64,000 nt of DNA from Dipteris shenzhenensis (taxonomy: Eukaryota; Polypodiophyta; Polypodiopsida; Gleicheniales), in NCBI GenBank assembly GCA_047967505.1, contig CM106538.1; one strand, given 5' to 3'. Under the pieces are notes generated by a model. The model did no database searches, was not told the DNA's origin, and saw only the letters and a list, made by a program, of their open reading frames with translations. Below are positions 1 through 12,769 of this stretch, piece after piece (the stretch's first letter is position 1; every line of letters starts with the position of its first letter). The position numbers and the translations under genes are program-made.

Positions 1-309
1 AAGAAAGAAGGTGAATATATAGCTCACACACTTTACACATAGAATGAAGAGAGAGAGAGGAGACACTAGCTCTTTGTCTATACAAATGTACACTTCCTAT
101 ATGGGTTTCGCAGGACTATTCATGCCTAGTTTAAATCTCATCCAGAGTTCTCTATATTCTAACCATCTATGCCATGTACACACCATATACATGTATTCCC
201 CACCATATGTACAGGTATGATGACCATCTACCCCATGTTCACAACATATACAACATGTCCCTCCTCGTATACATGGATTATGACCATGCTAATGTCCAAA
301 CTCCAACAC
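1..309 (-). repeat. 3' LTR of a decayed copia element (left edge cut by window)
   Basis: Bases about 145-215 match 2540-2613 (shared run around 'tctatattctaacc' followed by 'ccatgtac'), so the two stretches look like the LTR pair of one minus-strand element. Read on the minus strand, the LTR would begin TGTTGGAGTTTGGACATTAG at 309. It is preceded by a G-rich polypurine tract at 310-317, as expected for the 3' LTR. The outer end lies before base 1, so the length is unknown. Confidence 0.5.
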
Positions 310-588
310 TCCCCCAGGGGATAGATGATGACCATCTCATTGGTGGATGGTGTCCATATCACATAGAGATCATGTGGCTAGGCTATTTCTTGGTCCTTAA
401 AGAAATAGCGAACTTGTTGGACAATTCCTTCTTCCATTTCAAGTCTATGAAGTGGTAATAGCTGTCAATGTGCTCTGATTGTTCATGACGTTTTGTATTC
501 TTTTCTAATGACATGGCATCCTAGTTGTCACAAAAGGTCATGGTAGAAACATCTTGAACTACATCAAGATCCTCCAAGAGTCTTCAAA

Positions 589-712
589 GCCAAATTGCTT
601 CTCCTACACACTCGGCATGAGAAATGCATGTAGGCTCTATTATAAACAATGCCAAATTCCTTCTCCTACACATTGGGCATGAGATATGTACTTAGGCTCT
701 ATTATAGACAAT
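589..712. repeat. 62-bp tandem duplication
   Basis: Two adjacent copies (589-650 and 651-712) begin 'gccaaatt' and share 'cttctcctacaca' and 'aggctctattata', with several substitutions. They lie in the 3' portion of the decayed copia element and have no evident function. Confidence 0.8.
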
Positions 713-871
713 GCCATCGTGTCCTACTTCTTATAAGACCAAGATACAATTCAGCATGAATGTGTATCCTACATTTGGGGCCACAAGCTATGGTTATATA
801 TAAGGGCTCTCTTTTCGATATGCTAGCCTATGGTTGGCTATCACACTAACATATTTGAAAATCCACTCCAC

Positions 872-1260
872 TCAATTCAAATGGTGGCATGGCTTTGCCA
901 TAAATTGGCTCACAAGTCCTCTTACATAGGAAATATCAAGTTGTGTTGATGTGATCAAATAGATGAGATTACCAACTATATAATGTATGGTCTTAAATGG
1001 AGCACTTTCCAACTTTTGCAATTTGTGCTTGGTCTCAATAGGTGTAGTCAGAGGTATGGCATCTAATGTTTTGAATTGCTCCAATGTAGAGTCAATGTAC
1101 TTTGTTTGGCTAGAACATATGCTTTCCTCTATTTTTCAACACCAAGAATGTAATGCACAAAACCCACATCATTGATTCCAAACTGTTTTCAAAGATTGGT
1201 CTTGACCTCCTTGATCAGCTACTTACTATGATGAGGTCATCCACATGGACTACTACAATT
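872..1260 (-). pseudogene. Ty1/copia RT-RNase H remnant
   Basis: On the minus strand, 1227-1250 reads VHVDDLII, a variant of the copia RT active-site YVDD box. Downstream, 872-1084 encodes a stretch with LIYLITSTQLDISY and LVSQFMAKP, which aligns by eye with the conserved copia connection segment before RNase H (SLMY...TRPDI...VSRFM..P). The order RT then RNase H is correct for a minus-strand element and agrees with the LTR pair at 1-309 and 2411-2613. There are stops and frameshifts between the blocks, and the gag, protease and integrase regions are not recognisable in the 1.1 kb before the 5' LTR. This is a dead, internally deleted copy. Confidence 0.7.
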
Positions 1261-2398
1261 GTAATGGCATCTAGGCTTTAGTAAACATACACTCCATGAT
1301 CAAGTACACACACACTTTTGGTGAACCCCTACTAGATGAAATATGTGTCAATCTTATTGTACCAAGACCATGGATGTTGCTTGAGACCACAAAAAGTATT
1401 TTCTTATTGTACTAAGCCCATGGGAGCTTCTTGACACCATAATGTGTTTTCTTAATCTACACATCAAGTGCTCAAATCCTTTCTCCATAAATCCCTTGCT
1501 TGCATGGTGTTCTGTAGCCTACTTCTACCATCTATCACCAACATCAAGGTTTGTTTGCTATTGTAGCCTTGCCACTATGCCATTCAAGCTTGGCCTTATT
1601 TACAAGCCTTGTCAATGCTTGCCATTCTACAAACTCTCTACTCGTTGCGCCTCATCTATTTATTACTATATCATGTCAACTCACTCTTAAAGCATATCTC
1701 AGAGTGCGAGCCTTCTCTTCCTTCTCAATAAGCCTCTACTTGCTTCAAGTGTATGCCACCACTGAGACTCTCTCTTCTTTGGAGCTTGCTTCCAAGTTGG
1801 CCTTCATGCATTTTCTTTGTGTGCGCCATCGCCCTTCTCTCAACTTCAAAGTCCTATACTACCCATGGTTGGATCTCTCAAGCATCTTTCAAGTACTCTC
1901 TCTCCAGCCTTTAAAGCCTCATCTTTCTTAGTTCTAAGCTCATTGTAGCCATGAGAGGTGGTTGAAGCATGATCTACTCCTTCAAATATTGAAGTCGTTT
2001 AGAAAATCCTTTACTAGCCACATAGCCTCTTTGAAGAACTCAAAATTAAAAGGAAAGGAAAAAACCAAAGTACTGAAACCATACAAGATCTTAAACACTA
2101 ACAAGTCTCTCAGACACAATAATATGAGAAAATCTCTCAAGAAAAAATTCAAAAATGAAACATAAAGGGGAAGGGGATAGACTCCCAAGATAGTCTAGTC
2201 CCTCACATTGAGACTAACTTAGCTCTACACAATACTAGCAAGAATATATGACCTAGAGATTGGTAATTGGCAATTTTAATGCAAGGATATAAGAACTGAC
2301 AATAGATTGTTGATATAAAAAATGATATCTACACACTTCCTTAAATTAAGAAAGGAGAGGGGGTACTAACATTAGGTCTCTACACATTCACCCTCACT

Positions 2399-2613
2399 TC
2401 TTTAATACCATGTTAAAACATGCATATACAAAAGTATTATACTAAGAAAAAGAATGTGATAAAATATAAATTGAACCCTAATGTGGGTTGCCCAAAGTCC
2501 ATAAAAACTATTCAATTCACTTCGATGCAAGTTCCTTCTGGAGTTCTATATATTCTAACCGTCTATACCATGTACAAAACAATTCTACATGCATCCCACT
2601 AGAGGTACATGGC
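2399..2613 (-). repeat. Primer-binding site and 5' LTR of the decayed copia element
   Basis: On the minus strand, TAACA is followed directly by TGGTATTAAAGA (2410-2399), which matches 9 of 12 positions of the initiator-Met tRNA primer site TGGTATCAGAGC. The LTR would start at 2411 (TG...). It is similar to 1-309 over about 2540-2613, after which plus-strand copia RT sequence takes over, so this LTR is truncated. Confidence 0.5.
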
Positions 2614-2616
2614 TAT

Positions 2617-2795
2617 ACTTCAATACAATTAGTTGCCAAGGGTTATTCACAAGGATATGAAAGATTAGTTTCCAAGTGTGATAAGATATCACTATTGTAG
2701 TTGTGTACCAATGATCCATAATTGAAATCAACACCTTCATTACACTTAACTTCTCATTTTGATTGGCCTATCCACTAGATGGAGGCAATTTTTTT
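2617..2795 (+). pseudogene. Ty1/copia reverse transcriptase remnant
   Basis: The plus strand encodes IQLVAKGYSQGYE, the conserved copia RT box (ARLVAKG[YF]SQ). A further block reads SHFDWPIH before a stop and MEAI, resembling the later RT box (..WP[IL]HQMDVKTAF). Stops interrupt the frame. The orientation is opposite to the element at 1-2613, so this belongs to a different insertion that truncated, or was truncated by, that LTR. Confidence 0.65.
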
Positions 2796-2799
2796 ATTT

Positions 2800-5620
2800 T
2801 TAAAATTGTTATAGGTTAAATAAATATATATGGCACAATCTAAAGGGCATGCTATCAAAGAGCATAAACTAGGAAGACTATAGCTTGATTAGAAAAGATT
2901 TTGATTTACATGTAGTCTTGTAGTCTTGTAGCAATGATATTCTTGCATGTGGTCTTACATGTAGCCTTGTAGCAATGATACTCTTGAATGGGCATGAGCC
3001 ACTCATCCACCAACCTCAGTTGGAATCTCTTTAACGTCAAAGATTTCCTTACTTACTATTGCACTATTTCTTAACACATTTTATCCTCTTGATCATGTGT
3101 TACATATAACCTCACTACAATCTACTACCTAACTATGACTTTTAAAGACTTCAAATGGTACTAAAATAGTAAGATAAATAGCTAAAGAACCAAGTCAAAG
3201 GATAAGAACTGGAATTATCTTTAAAGAATATTCTATGGAATATTTTGAGATGATGTGGGATTGAGTGTAGGTAGAACAATTGTGACCACAGTTAGGATTG
3301 TCTACGGGTAACTTTGACTTTACCATGTTTAAACATGCTTCCATGATAATGGTTGTATTAGCTTGCTCTTGGTTGTAGACGTTTATCCATCCATGTATAA
3401 CTACTTTAATAAGCTACAACCTTGGCTATAGTGTCATTAAAAAAATGACATGTATGACTTAATTATTCATCTAGCATGTAACTATATCCATACATTCTAA
3501 TATTTGAGTAAGATTTCTTTCCAATTTTTTGTGCAACTGTGGGAAAAGACTCCAACCCCTCTTTAAATTACTCAATTTCATATTTAACCAACTTAGCATA
3601 CCTTGATTCATTTGACACCATTTTTAAAAAGTCTTACCATTGAAAATCAAAGGGGTGGTATGTGTATGAATTTTAATGGTATCCCCTACAAGTTTTTGCA
3701 TTCATGCATAGAGATACTTTCATAGCTTGCAAAGATTTGATGATTCCATGATGAATTCTTTTCAAGGATCTATGTTTATTCAAAATATCTTGATTTGGGA
3801 ATTGTACCTTGCCTAAGTTATATCATAGGTTGAAATTCAATATTTTTCCATTCTTAAAGGCACAAATCCTAAATTCCATCCAAGGACTTCCCTTCTAAAT
3901 TCATTTTTAACCCAAAATGTTAGAGATCAAAACTTCATCCTAATCAAAACCAATATTCAGCCACAACAAGGACCATTTGCAAACTTTCAAGCAAAATATT
4001 TAATTCTAGGAATTGAAATAAATTGTAATTATTATACTAATTCCAATCCATATTATAGAGAAATTTCACCATAACTTGATCAAAACACATCAGAATTAAG
4101 TGCAATCTTCATTATCAAGTTTAGCACACCAAATCCAATATTTATGAATACTTTCTAAGAATATTGGAACATCTTTCATGATATGATGCCTATACCAATT
4201 TTTTGTACTCTATTTTGTAACTTTTGCAATATCTTGATTGTCCTTAATGAGAATTCAATTCTATCTGAATTCATGTGTAGATCTTGCACTAAAAGATACA
4301 ATTTCAAAGCTTCACATGGAAGTTTTAACATAAAAGTATTAAAACATGATAAAGCTCATGGCAATGCATTTCTTGGATCTAAATAGCAAATTGGGTGACA
4401 GCTATGGCAATTGGAAATTCCAATTGGTGAACTAATTTGAATTAAAGAAACTATGGAACATTGTCAATGAGCAAGAGAAAAGACCTAAATCCCTATCATC
4501 AACATTAACAACACCATTGATAATGGATAAAGCAAGAGAAATTACTGAAAAGCAAGCACACTAGGATGAAAGAGCTCAATTGGCTTTTACCATGATCAAG
4601 ATAGCTTAATAGAAGCTTAATAAGACAAGGCCAAATGTCTCTTATCCTATTTGTGTTCTCAGTGAATTCATGTAGAATCCCAAAAAGATTCATTTCCTTG
4701 TAGCTAAAAAATTCCTTTAATGCTTCAAATGTACATGGGATTATGAATTGCATTATGACAAGTTAATAGAAGTCAACTTGCAAGGATATACTAATGTTGA
4801 TTGGGAGAAGTGCACATGATAGAAGATGTACAATTGGATATAATTTTAGACTTGGATCAACAACTTTGTCTTGGCAAAGCAAGAGACAACCAAAAGTGTC
4901 CTTGTCATAAATAGAAGTAGAATATAGAATGCTACGTGTGGTGTGAAGCAATCTAGTTCACAAGACTTATTTCAAAAATTGAATTTGTTTTCAAAGAACC
5001 AACCGTGCACTATTTTGAAATTATGAACAACATTAACTCACAAGGAATCTAGTCTTATATGCCAAAACAAGTCATATTGAAGTGCATTATCACTTAATGT
5101 TCTCAATGAAGAAATCAACCTTTTTCATTGTCCAACACAACAAGTTGCAAATATTCTTAGACACTTTCCCTTGAAAAGTTCTCATACATTTTCCCATAAT
5201 TTTGGCATTTTCCAACTACAACTTAAGAGGGAGAGTTATGCTTAAGTTGCATTCCGATGTCATATAACTTCGGATTTGACATGTTTGTTCTAATGAACTC
5301 AGAAGTAAATGAAATATATTACACACTATGCATAGCACATCAAATGTTGCTCCATTGTTTTGACTCGATGTGATATTGAACCCTAATACTTATTCACATT
5401 GATCAATAATCCTGTCCATAATTTTTAGTATATTTCATTACTTATGGCTTGAAAGTTTTCTTTTGTAGATTTCACATTTAGGTCCATAGGTGTAATGTTT
5501 ACCTAGAAACTTGCATTCCATGATTAAATACATTGGGTAACTCAAAACTTACAACTAGATGCTCTTCATATGTTTGATAAAGAACATGTAAAAGTGCTAT
5601 TATGATGTTTTCTCCGTTAA
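2800..5620. other. AT-rich region without recognisable gene
   Basis: There are only short open frames on both strands, none with a motif I recognise, and no tRNA or clear repeat boundary. It is most likely decayed intergenic or TE-derived sequence. Confidence 0.5.
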
Positions 5621-5624
5621 CTTT

Positions 5625-6052
5625 AAGATAAAGTGTGCTGCTAGAATTCAATTTTATAAATCCCAATTTTGGAAAATATCTACAAATTTTACTGTTTAGG
5701 TCAATACAAGCTTTTTCCTTAATCTAAAAAGGTCTTGTTTTGGTTTCTCTATGTTATCTTTAGTTTTCCATGTTGGCCTTTTTGTTACTATTCACACCAA
5801 GAACAAGTTAATGATACCCAAAATTTGATGAGTATATATATAAGATAAAGTGTGCTGTTAGAATTCAGTTCGTAAATCCCAACTTTGGAAAATATCAATG
5901 AATTCTACTGTTTAAGTCAATACAAGCTTTTTCCTTAATCTGGAAAGGTCCTCTTCCTTTGGTTTCTTTATGTTATCTTTGGTTTTTCCATGTTTGCCTT
6001 TTTGGTATTATTCGCACACCAAGGACAAGTCAATGATACCCAAAGTTTTGAT
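5625..6052. repeat. Diverged ~210-bp direct duplication
   Basis: Copies at 5625-5830 and 5842-6052 share 'aagataaagtgtgctg', 'tcaatacaagctttttcc' and 'ttaatgatacccaaa'-type blocks in the same order. Small indels and roughly one substitution per 8-10 bases separate them. The linker is TA-rich ('tatatatata'). No coding sense is apparent. Confidence 0.85.
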
Positions 6053-6467
6053 TGAGGATGTGTGTGCGTGTTACTAGTGGTAACTTTTCTTATTGACCTT
6101 AGATATGCGACTCCTGTTATAATTGTAATTGTCTTCTCTGCTGGCACATCACAACTCCTGTGTCTTACTTTTGTACAGTGCTCATTTCTTGAAGTTTGCT
6201 ACATGCTAATTCAATGTAAACATTTTTAGTTACCTTTTCCTCTTAAGTAAACCTGGGTCATTGCTATCTCAACCGTTTAAATACCCATACTACAGCTTTG
6301 ATAGTCATACTCTTCATTGATACAAGAGACTCATCCTTGACAGCAGCATGTTCTCACTGATGAAATTACTTGCAAGCATGCAGCACCACGATGAATGAAA
6401 ATTTGTATCAACAAACTTTACTTCTAGGTTCTCATTGTTTTGCATTGTGCATGCACACATGCAGAGC

Positions 6468-6587
6468 AAGAAAATTTCAGAGCACAAAGGCATTTCTTTG
6501 ATGCAGAAGGTAGCAAGTTCAGAGCCTAAGAAAATTTCAGAGCACAAAGGCATTTCTTTGATGCAGAAGGTAGCAAGTTCAGAGCCT
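6468..6587. repeat. Perfect 60-bp tandem duplication
   Basis: Bases 6468-6527 are repeated exactly at 6528-6587 (both begin 'aagaaaatttcagagcacaa'). The lack of any difference points to a very recent duplication or slippage. It lies about 0.8 kb beyond the CHUP1 stop codon, in its 3' flank. Confidence 0.95.
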
Positions 6588-6966
6588 TCGTCTACAAAAC
6601 GACTACAATGTGATCAACTGTCCTCCACACACAACTCATTTGTGCAAAATATTAATTTTACCTCAAACCTAAGCTGTCTACGAGCTCTCAATGGACAACA
6701 GGGAAGCTCTGAACAAGTATCCAATAGAGCAGGGCAGTGCCAGATTCACTTGGCAATACCAGAACTTGAAAGAAGTACTTTTTAAATTTTTCAGCAAGGA
6801 AGAAGCAGAAGAGGTGAATGATCTCAACCAACTCAATTGCTGCTTTCACTCGGACAAAAGCCCAATGTAAATCACTCCTTACAAAAACCAATAAAGAGTA
6901 ATGCTCTTCATAGTATGCTGTTGATGTTACATTATCCACGAACACGTAAGACAAAGTCAACCTGCT

Positions 6967-6972
6967 TTTATT
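6967..6972 (-). promoter_or_regulatory. Candidate poly(A) signal for CHUP1
   Basis: AATAAA is read on the minus strand about 410 nt after the CHUP1 stop codon at 7380. Spacing and orientation suit a plant 3' UTR, but plant poly(A) signals are loose and transcript ends cannot be seen from DNA. Confidence 0.3.
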
Positions 6973-7379
6973 TGCTGTTCACAATGTCACAAACAGTAGT
7001 ACAACCATGTATCATCAATTCACGACAAGACTACTTTGTCAGTAAAGATACAGAGTCCACCAAAAGACTTTCTCGATCGCCACATTTCTCCTGATAACAA
7101 TCTCTCAGGTTCAATGTTAATATACATGTCTTATAGTTACCATGATCACTGTAGCAACAGCAGTTGAATCACTCAGCAGAACTCCCCTTCAAGCAATGCC
7201 GCATGCTGAATTGAAGTAGCATACATGTAGAATGTTCAGATGAACTGCAAAAGGCTTCCTTTTTCTTAGATACTGGTATTCATCGGACAGTGTCTCACTA
7301 CTATACATGATCACTGCATCCGGGTTTGTACTTGTCAACTGGAAGTTACATTAAGGCCTTCTAAAAAGACTGTACCCCC

Positions 7380-10300
7380 CTAGCTTGCTTCTTCATTGTT
7401 GTCATTTGCAGATTGATCTCCACTGTGAGCACGTACACGATTTCGAAGCTCTTCAAATGTGCGCATGCTCTCCGCATCAAATCCTCCAGCAAACTGGTAA
7501 AAAATGCCCATGAGTAAGGATAATCAAACGGGTAAGAAATCGCATGAGTCACAGCCCCCAAATAATCACAAATTTCATGTTGTATAACAGCGACATCCTC
7601 AGCATGTGAAGAGGTTGGTAGCAAAGAGAAAATTAATCATGTTGGTGACTAACCTGATGGACACGGAAAGCAAATCGCACTCCTTGGAGCAACAAAAATT
7701 CTCTCTGTGGCTCTTTTGCAGGGGATGCTACTGATGAATCAAGCTCAGATGCTACTCGCTTCATGTACTTCCTTGCTAGTTGTACAGTTGCCAATTTAAT
7801 CTGCAATTACCATGCATCCCAACCCTTAAACATCAAGGACCCATAGATGTCTTGACGCAAGTTATATGTATATACCTGGATGAATCCAGGAACATTCCCA
7901 AACTCATCCCCTAAAACACAGTTTCAATCTCATGATAGTCACTCATTGTCACTCATAAATACAAGTTATATGTATGTCAGAAAGGCGTTGCTTTTTTTAG
8001 TGTAATGCCTGCTTCTATATACTGAGAAAAAGTCTCAAACACAAACCATTTGGAACATACTGCCTCCCTCCTAACTACTGTAGGAGAGATTCATACCTTA
8101 CCCACCAAACCAGAATCAAGCATCCACTGTGTAGGGATACTAAAATCTTTATAGCGTGATATAGCCATGTCTCGAGTTCTTAAAAGAGCATACACGCTTT
8201 GCTCCACCCTGTGTTGAACCATGAAATCGTCAAACAATAACTTCCAAATCCAAGCACAAGAGCAATGCTGCTGCTTCAGAAGATTTGAGGACATCTATTT
8301 CATCCTCACAACAAACACCTCGAAGTCTGCTCTCTAATAAAGCAAAAGAGGATTCGCACACTTCCATCATCATAAAACACTTACTTCTCTAATAAGGAAA
8401 GCATCTTCTTCAAAGACAGTTCGCAAGGCAGGCGAGGATCATCTTGAAATGAGCTGATCTCCACTTCCAGCTTTTTCAAATCCTGATATTCGAAGGATGC
8501 CTCTCTCAGAGCATCAGCTTTGCTCTCAGGCCAATCGAAGTGCTTCAGCACAGCTCGCTCATCCACCTGCCAAAAGCAATACAGCAGTCATTATCTCAAA
8601 AAAACACGGACAGCCAACATGACAACAAAGAAAGTTGGACAGCCCACATGACAGCAAAGAAAGAATATCCAACATTTATTATGCTCTGGCAATTCTCTAT
8701 GTTTTCCACTTAGCCAACACCATTTACATGGAAATACCACTGAATCAAGGAACTTGCCCTAACTTATCATGTAAAATTTTAATTCAAAAAAAGTGAGATA
8801 GCATCCCAACAAGTTAAAGAGCATCAACGTCTACAGCAAAGACTAGCTACTATGATATTCTCAGAGTATGCATCAACACCAAATAGTGGGTGCAGACTAT
8901 GGCATAAATATAGCTTGCATTTATGCACCAATCTCCACGCACCCACACACAAACAAGGGCATTCACTTATGGAGTTTCCGACGGTAATCTTGAGACAAAT
9001 GGTAGACTTACGTATATCATTGCAACACTAGACTCGGTATATCGGTAGAAATATGTAACCCAAAAAACAACAATAGGAAGAAAGACTACGTAGAAAACAA
9101 AACAAAAGCTGCCTTCTGGGTTTTGACAATCTAGCTGCAATCCCTTGGGTTGCTCACTATTGTGGGAGAAGGAAAGAAAATACACTGCAAAGAGAGGGAA
9201 GAAAATACACTACGAATAGAGAAACCAACAGGGGACACACGTTCGCGCGCACACACACATACACCCCTATACATAGAGAGTCAGCAGCTGCTGCAGCAAA
9301 TCCAAAATCACTACCTCCAGTCAAGGATTAGGCCAGAATATGCAGCCATTGAACTCTTATCAAATTAACCTTACATCTATACAAACGAGAGATAAATTTT
9401 GAGATACCATGAACCCTGCTAACTTCAGCACGGATAACTCTGCATGAAGGGAGTTGTGATCATATCATTTCTAGCCTAATGGATCCTACGAAAATATCAT
9501 ATCTGCATAAAGGGAGTTGCAATCATATCATTTCTAGCCTAATGGCTCAAATCTCCAAATACATGGCAAACCACTCCCAAAGGTTGCAGAACACCTTTCA
9601 GAAACAATTGAGGTTGATTTGTTCCTGAAAGCTACACAACTAGCTTCAAGTGCAAAGGCAAATAAAGAGATCCACAAGTAGCAATTGAGGTTGATTTGTT
9701 CCTGAAAGCTGCACAACTAGCTTCAAGTGCAAAGGCAAATAAAGAGATTAACATATCTTACCAAAAAGGACAGCTCTTCGTCCAGCCAAGAAACGAAAGC
9801 TACCACATCCTCAATGTCATTGTATGCAGCATTTCGAACTTCTGTTGCTAGTGATTGAACAAAATCGCCCTGTGTCTCAACATCCGCTTTGACCTGATAA
9901 CCAACACAGTGATTCATTGCCTTTAAGCAAAAACCACTTGTAAAAAGATGAAACGTCACATTGTTAATGATATTTAAGAACATTGTTAGTGGCAGTATGT
10001 ACTTACCGCTAACAAAAATGTTGAACGATTCTCAATTTCACCAATCATATTGTTTCGCACATCTGACACATTAGCATCCGAAGCTCCTATAGCAGTATCT
10101 TTTTTGGCCTCTCTTCTCATCAATGACTGGTAGAATTCCACCACTTCTGGGGCTCTCTGTACCTTATCCCCTCCTGGTCCCTGTGACTTCATTAAACCTC
10201 CAGGAGGTGGAGGAGGGGGGGGAGGACCTCCAAGAGCACGAGGAGGCGGTGGCGGCGGTGGTGGTGGACCAGGAGGGGCTCCTCCTGGTGGTTTGGCAAC

Positions 10301-12769
10301 CACATTGGCACCCAACTGTCCTCCTGCTGAAGCTTTTGGTGGAGGCTTTGCAACCCTCGGTTCCCTCTTCTGGACCTCAGAGAACTTCATCTTGTGCACC
10401 TCAGGACGCTCAACATTTTGGTCGTGTGCTGAAACGATATCAGCACCCCTATCAGGCTTGAACTTATCTCCCAGCTTCCCAGGCTTAACTCTGTCGATTT
10501 TCAGAGGTAAAGCTGGATCTGTCTTGAATTTTTCTGATAGCCTCTCAGCCCTGGCCTGGTCAGCTTTCTCCTTTATAGCTTTCTCTCTTGCTACAGCCAA
10601 TTTATGCCTGTCTTTAAATGCAGGGTATTTTTCCTCAAGGACTCCAGCGACAGACTTTGACATGAGCTGAAATGAAGCAGCTACATCGCTCACAGGCTCA
10701 CTGAGTTCACCACTTGGTCTTGTTCTGATAGAGGCTAAATTCCCAAGTGAATCAGCCAAGGCATTAGAATCAGAGGTAGAATACCTGGAGCTAGCAGTGT
10801 CCATAGTCTCGTTTGTGCCATAAGAAGTAATGGCTACAGAATCACTGTTATTCCTTAAAATGAGACTTTCCAGCGATCCCTTTGAGTTCGAATACCTATG
10901 CCCAGGACTTGAGATCCTACCTGGTGAACTCCTCAAGTCTAGAGAAGAGGAAGCAGGTGACAATGGGTTGTCTTCTTTGCTTCGACCCCATTTCCTCAAC
11001 TTTTTTATAAGACCAGACTTTTTGGAGTTAGACTGACGGGCAGGTAGACTATCAAATGAAGAATCATCAAAGTCCCCATATTCAGATGGAGTTGATGGTA
11101 GTGAGGAGATACTATCATAGTCATGCTCACTTTGCTCTTTGGCTTTTGAAGCTAAGAGATCTGGACCTGCATATTCCATCATGAGCTGCTTCGCTTTCTC
11201 CTGTGATTTGGGACTCAAGCTCTTCCCCAGGTCGAGAGCTGTCAACTTTCCAGGTGGTGCCTGATAATTTCTCAATTCATACCTCAGGCAGGCATTCACC
11301 CACCTTAGATACACAAGTTCCTCGACCTCACTGAATCGGTTCATTTGCAAGCCTTCTACCTGCTTACTCAGGTCCTCATTTGTGAGTCTCAACGCTGAAG
11401 CTTCAGCTTGCGCATTGGCTACCAGATCACTCTGCGACAGAAAAGTGGGGGCAAAACCAAAAAATTGGAATCAGTTTTCAGGTCTTGCAACCTGCCGTCT
11501 TGTGGCCAAGAAAGAAATTAAAGATGAAAACTTACCTCTGTTAAATTTGCAAGCTCTGCAATCCGTGCCTCCGCTGCAGCCAGTTTCACTGTCAGTTCTC
11601 GCTTTTGATGCTGAAGCTCTTTGCTGGTCCTGCGTAATTCTACAACTTCAACTTCTAATTCTTTCAGGGTCTGCAATTTCCTCTCCATTTCAAAGTCCTT
11701 CTTGGATGCCTCCTGCTCCCTTTCTTGAAGGGTGGCAACTTGTTGCTTTAAAATGAGAAGCTGTGCTTTAGTTTGGCCAGCATCACTCTGTATTGTCTTT
11801 TGTAAATCCTTGGCTTTTGCTCTTGCTGCCTCAAGCTCTTTCTTCAGGCTTTCCTTCCCTGCAAGCTCTTCAGACATTTTCTTCATTTGATCTTCCAAAG
11901 ATCTCAATCTTGCATTCAACTTTTCGATTTCTGCATTTTTCTTCCGCAGTTGTCTTTCCAGCTCTAGATAGCTCTCCTCTTGCTCCTTCAAACCATAATA
12001 TTCAAGTAACTCTGCTTCAAGTTTCATTTCCTTTTCCCTCAATTCCACCACCACCGCCTTCAGCTTGGCAAGCTCCACAATTTCATTTGCACCAGTGCCC
12101 TGACTTTCTACTTTGGATGCAACCTTGGTAGTCTTGTTAGAGGAAGCCAAGGCTTCAAAGAGCTCCAAAGCTTCATCATCTTCAGAATTCGACTCATACC
12201 TTTTCGACTTCTCTGAATCCGATGGGAAATCCAGACCCCCTTGGAAAAGGTCATCGAATTCCGGCAGCAAGAGCTGATCACTCTCTTGGAAACTCTTAGT
12301 GCTCAAAGCAGGACTGAATGTGCTGATACGTTTCACTTCCTCCTCCTGGACAAATTAAGTATATGGTCAGCGAAATTTCAAAAGCCTTCCATTTCAGATG
12401 CTTTTTTGACCCCGTTTCTGTCTGTGCGCATGCCAGCATACGAAATTTGCACACATTCCATACAAAAAGGCACAGTCAAGCGAGAGCGATCCGACAAACC
12501 TCCTCTTTCGGTGCTGAACGAACATCGGCATAAGTGTAAATCTCCTTGCCAGCATTGCGCTCTTCTTCTTTCGGGAAATCTGCAATAGGCAAATCCAGGT
12601 AACAAGGTAAGGCACAGACGTTGGTTCCAAAAGATATTCCGAATTCCCGCACATTAGGGATTCAACTATTACCTCGAAGACCACGGTGCCGATCATGGTT
12701 ATTCCTTAATTGCGCAAGTGTAACGGCTACCACGGAACAAGTGACCGCAAGGACTACTCGTACTAGCAT
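7380..12769 (-). CDS. CHUP1: CHUP1, chloroplast outer-envelope actin-regulating protein (9 exons)
   Basis: The exons, in minus-strand order, are 12769-12673, 12579-12500, 12345-11536, 11431-10007, 9893-9762, 8566-8385, 8208-8097, 7800-7654 and 7493-7380. All introns are GT-AG, and 3099 nt encode 1032 aa against about 1004 in Arabidopsis CHUP1. The N-terminus (MLVRVVLAVTCSVVAVTL) is the hydrophobic outer-envelope anchor. The rest, in order, is: acidic linker; long coiled coil (about 146-370, with ELLEYYGLKEQE); the conserved block EGLQMNRFSEVEELVYLRWV; basic LIKKLRKWGRSK (470-481); proline-rich profilin-type tract (712-741); and the conserved C-terminal domain (EIENRSTFLLAVKADVE, VSWLDEELSFL, GVRFAFRVHQ). 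The family anchors chloroplasts to short actin filaments for light-driven movement, with the C-terminal domain linked to actin polymerisation. No stop or frameshift interrupts the exons, so the gene looks functional. The tail between the anchor and coiled coil is unlike the angiosperm version I remember. Transcript ends are not determined. Confidence 0.96.
8567..9761 (-). other. CHUP1 intron 5 with internal duplications
   Basis: This is the only long intron of the gene (1195 bp; the other seven are 93-296 bp). It contains two direct duplications: 9440-9482 repeated at 9503-9545 (period 63) and 9605-9671 repeated at 9682-9748 (period 77, nearly exact). It also has a CA/CG-rich microsatellite at about 9243-9272. 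The second duplication ends 13 bp from the exon 5 donor site. These look like local expansions, not an inserted TE. Confidence 0.85.

Noticed and set aside
10123-10670. Open frames on the plus strand across CHUP1 exons
   Set aside because: They are antisense shadows of the proline-rich and coiled-coil exons. The minus-strand reading matches CHUP1 throughout and has proper splice sites.
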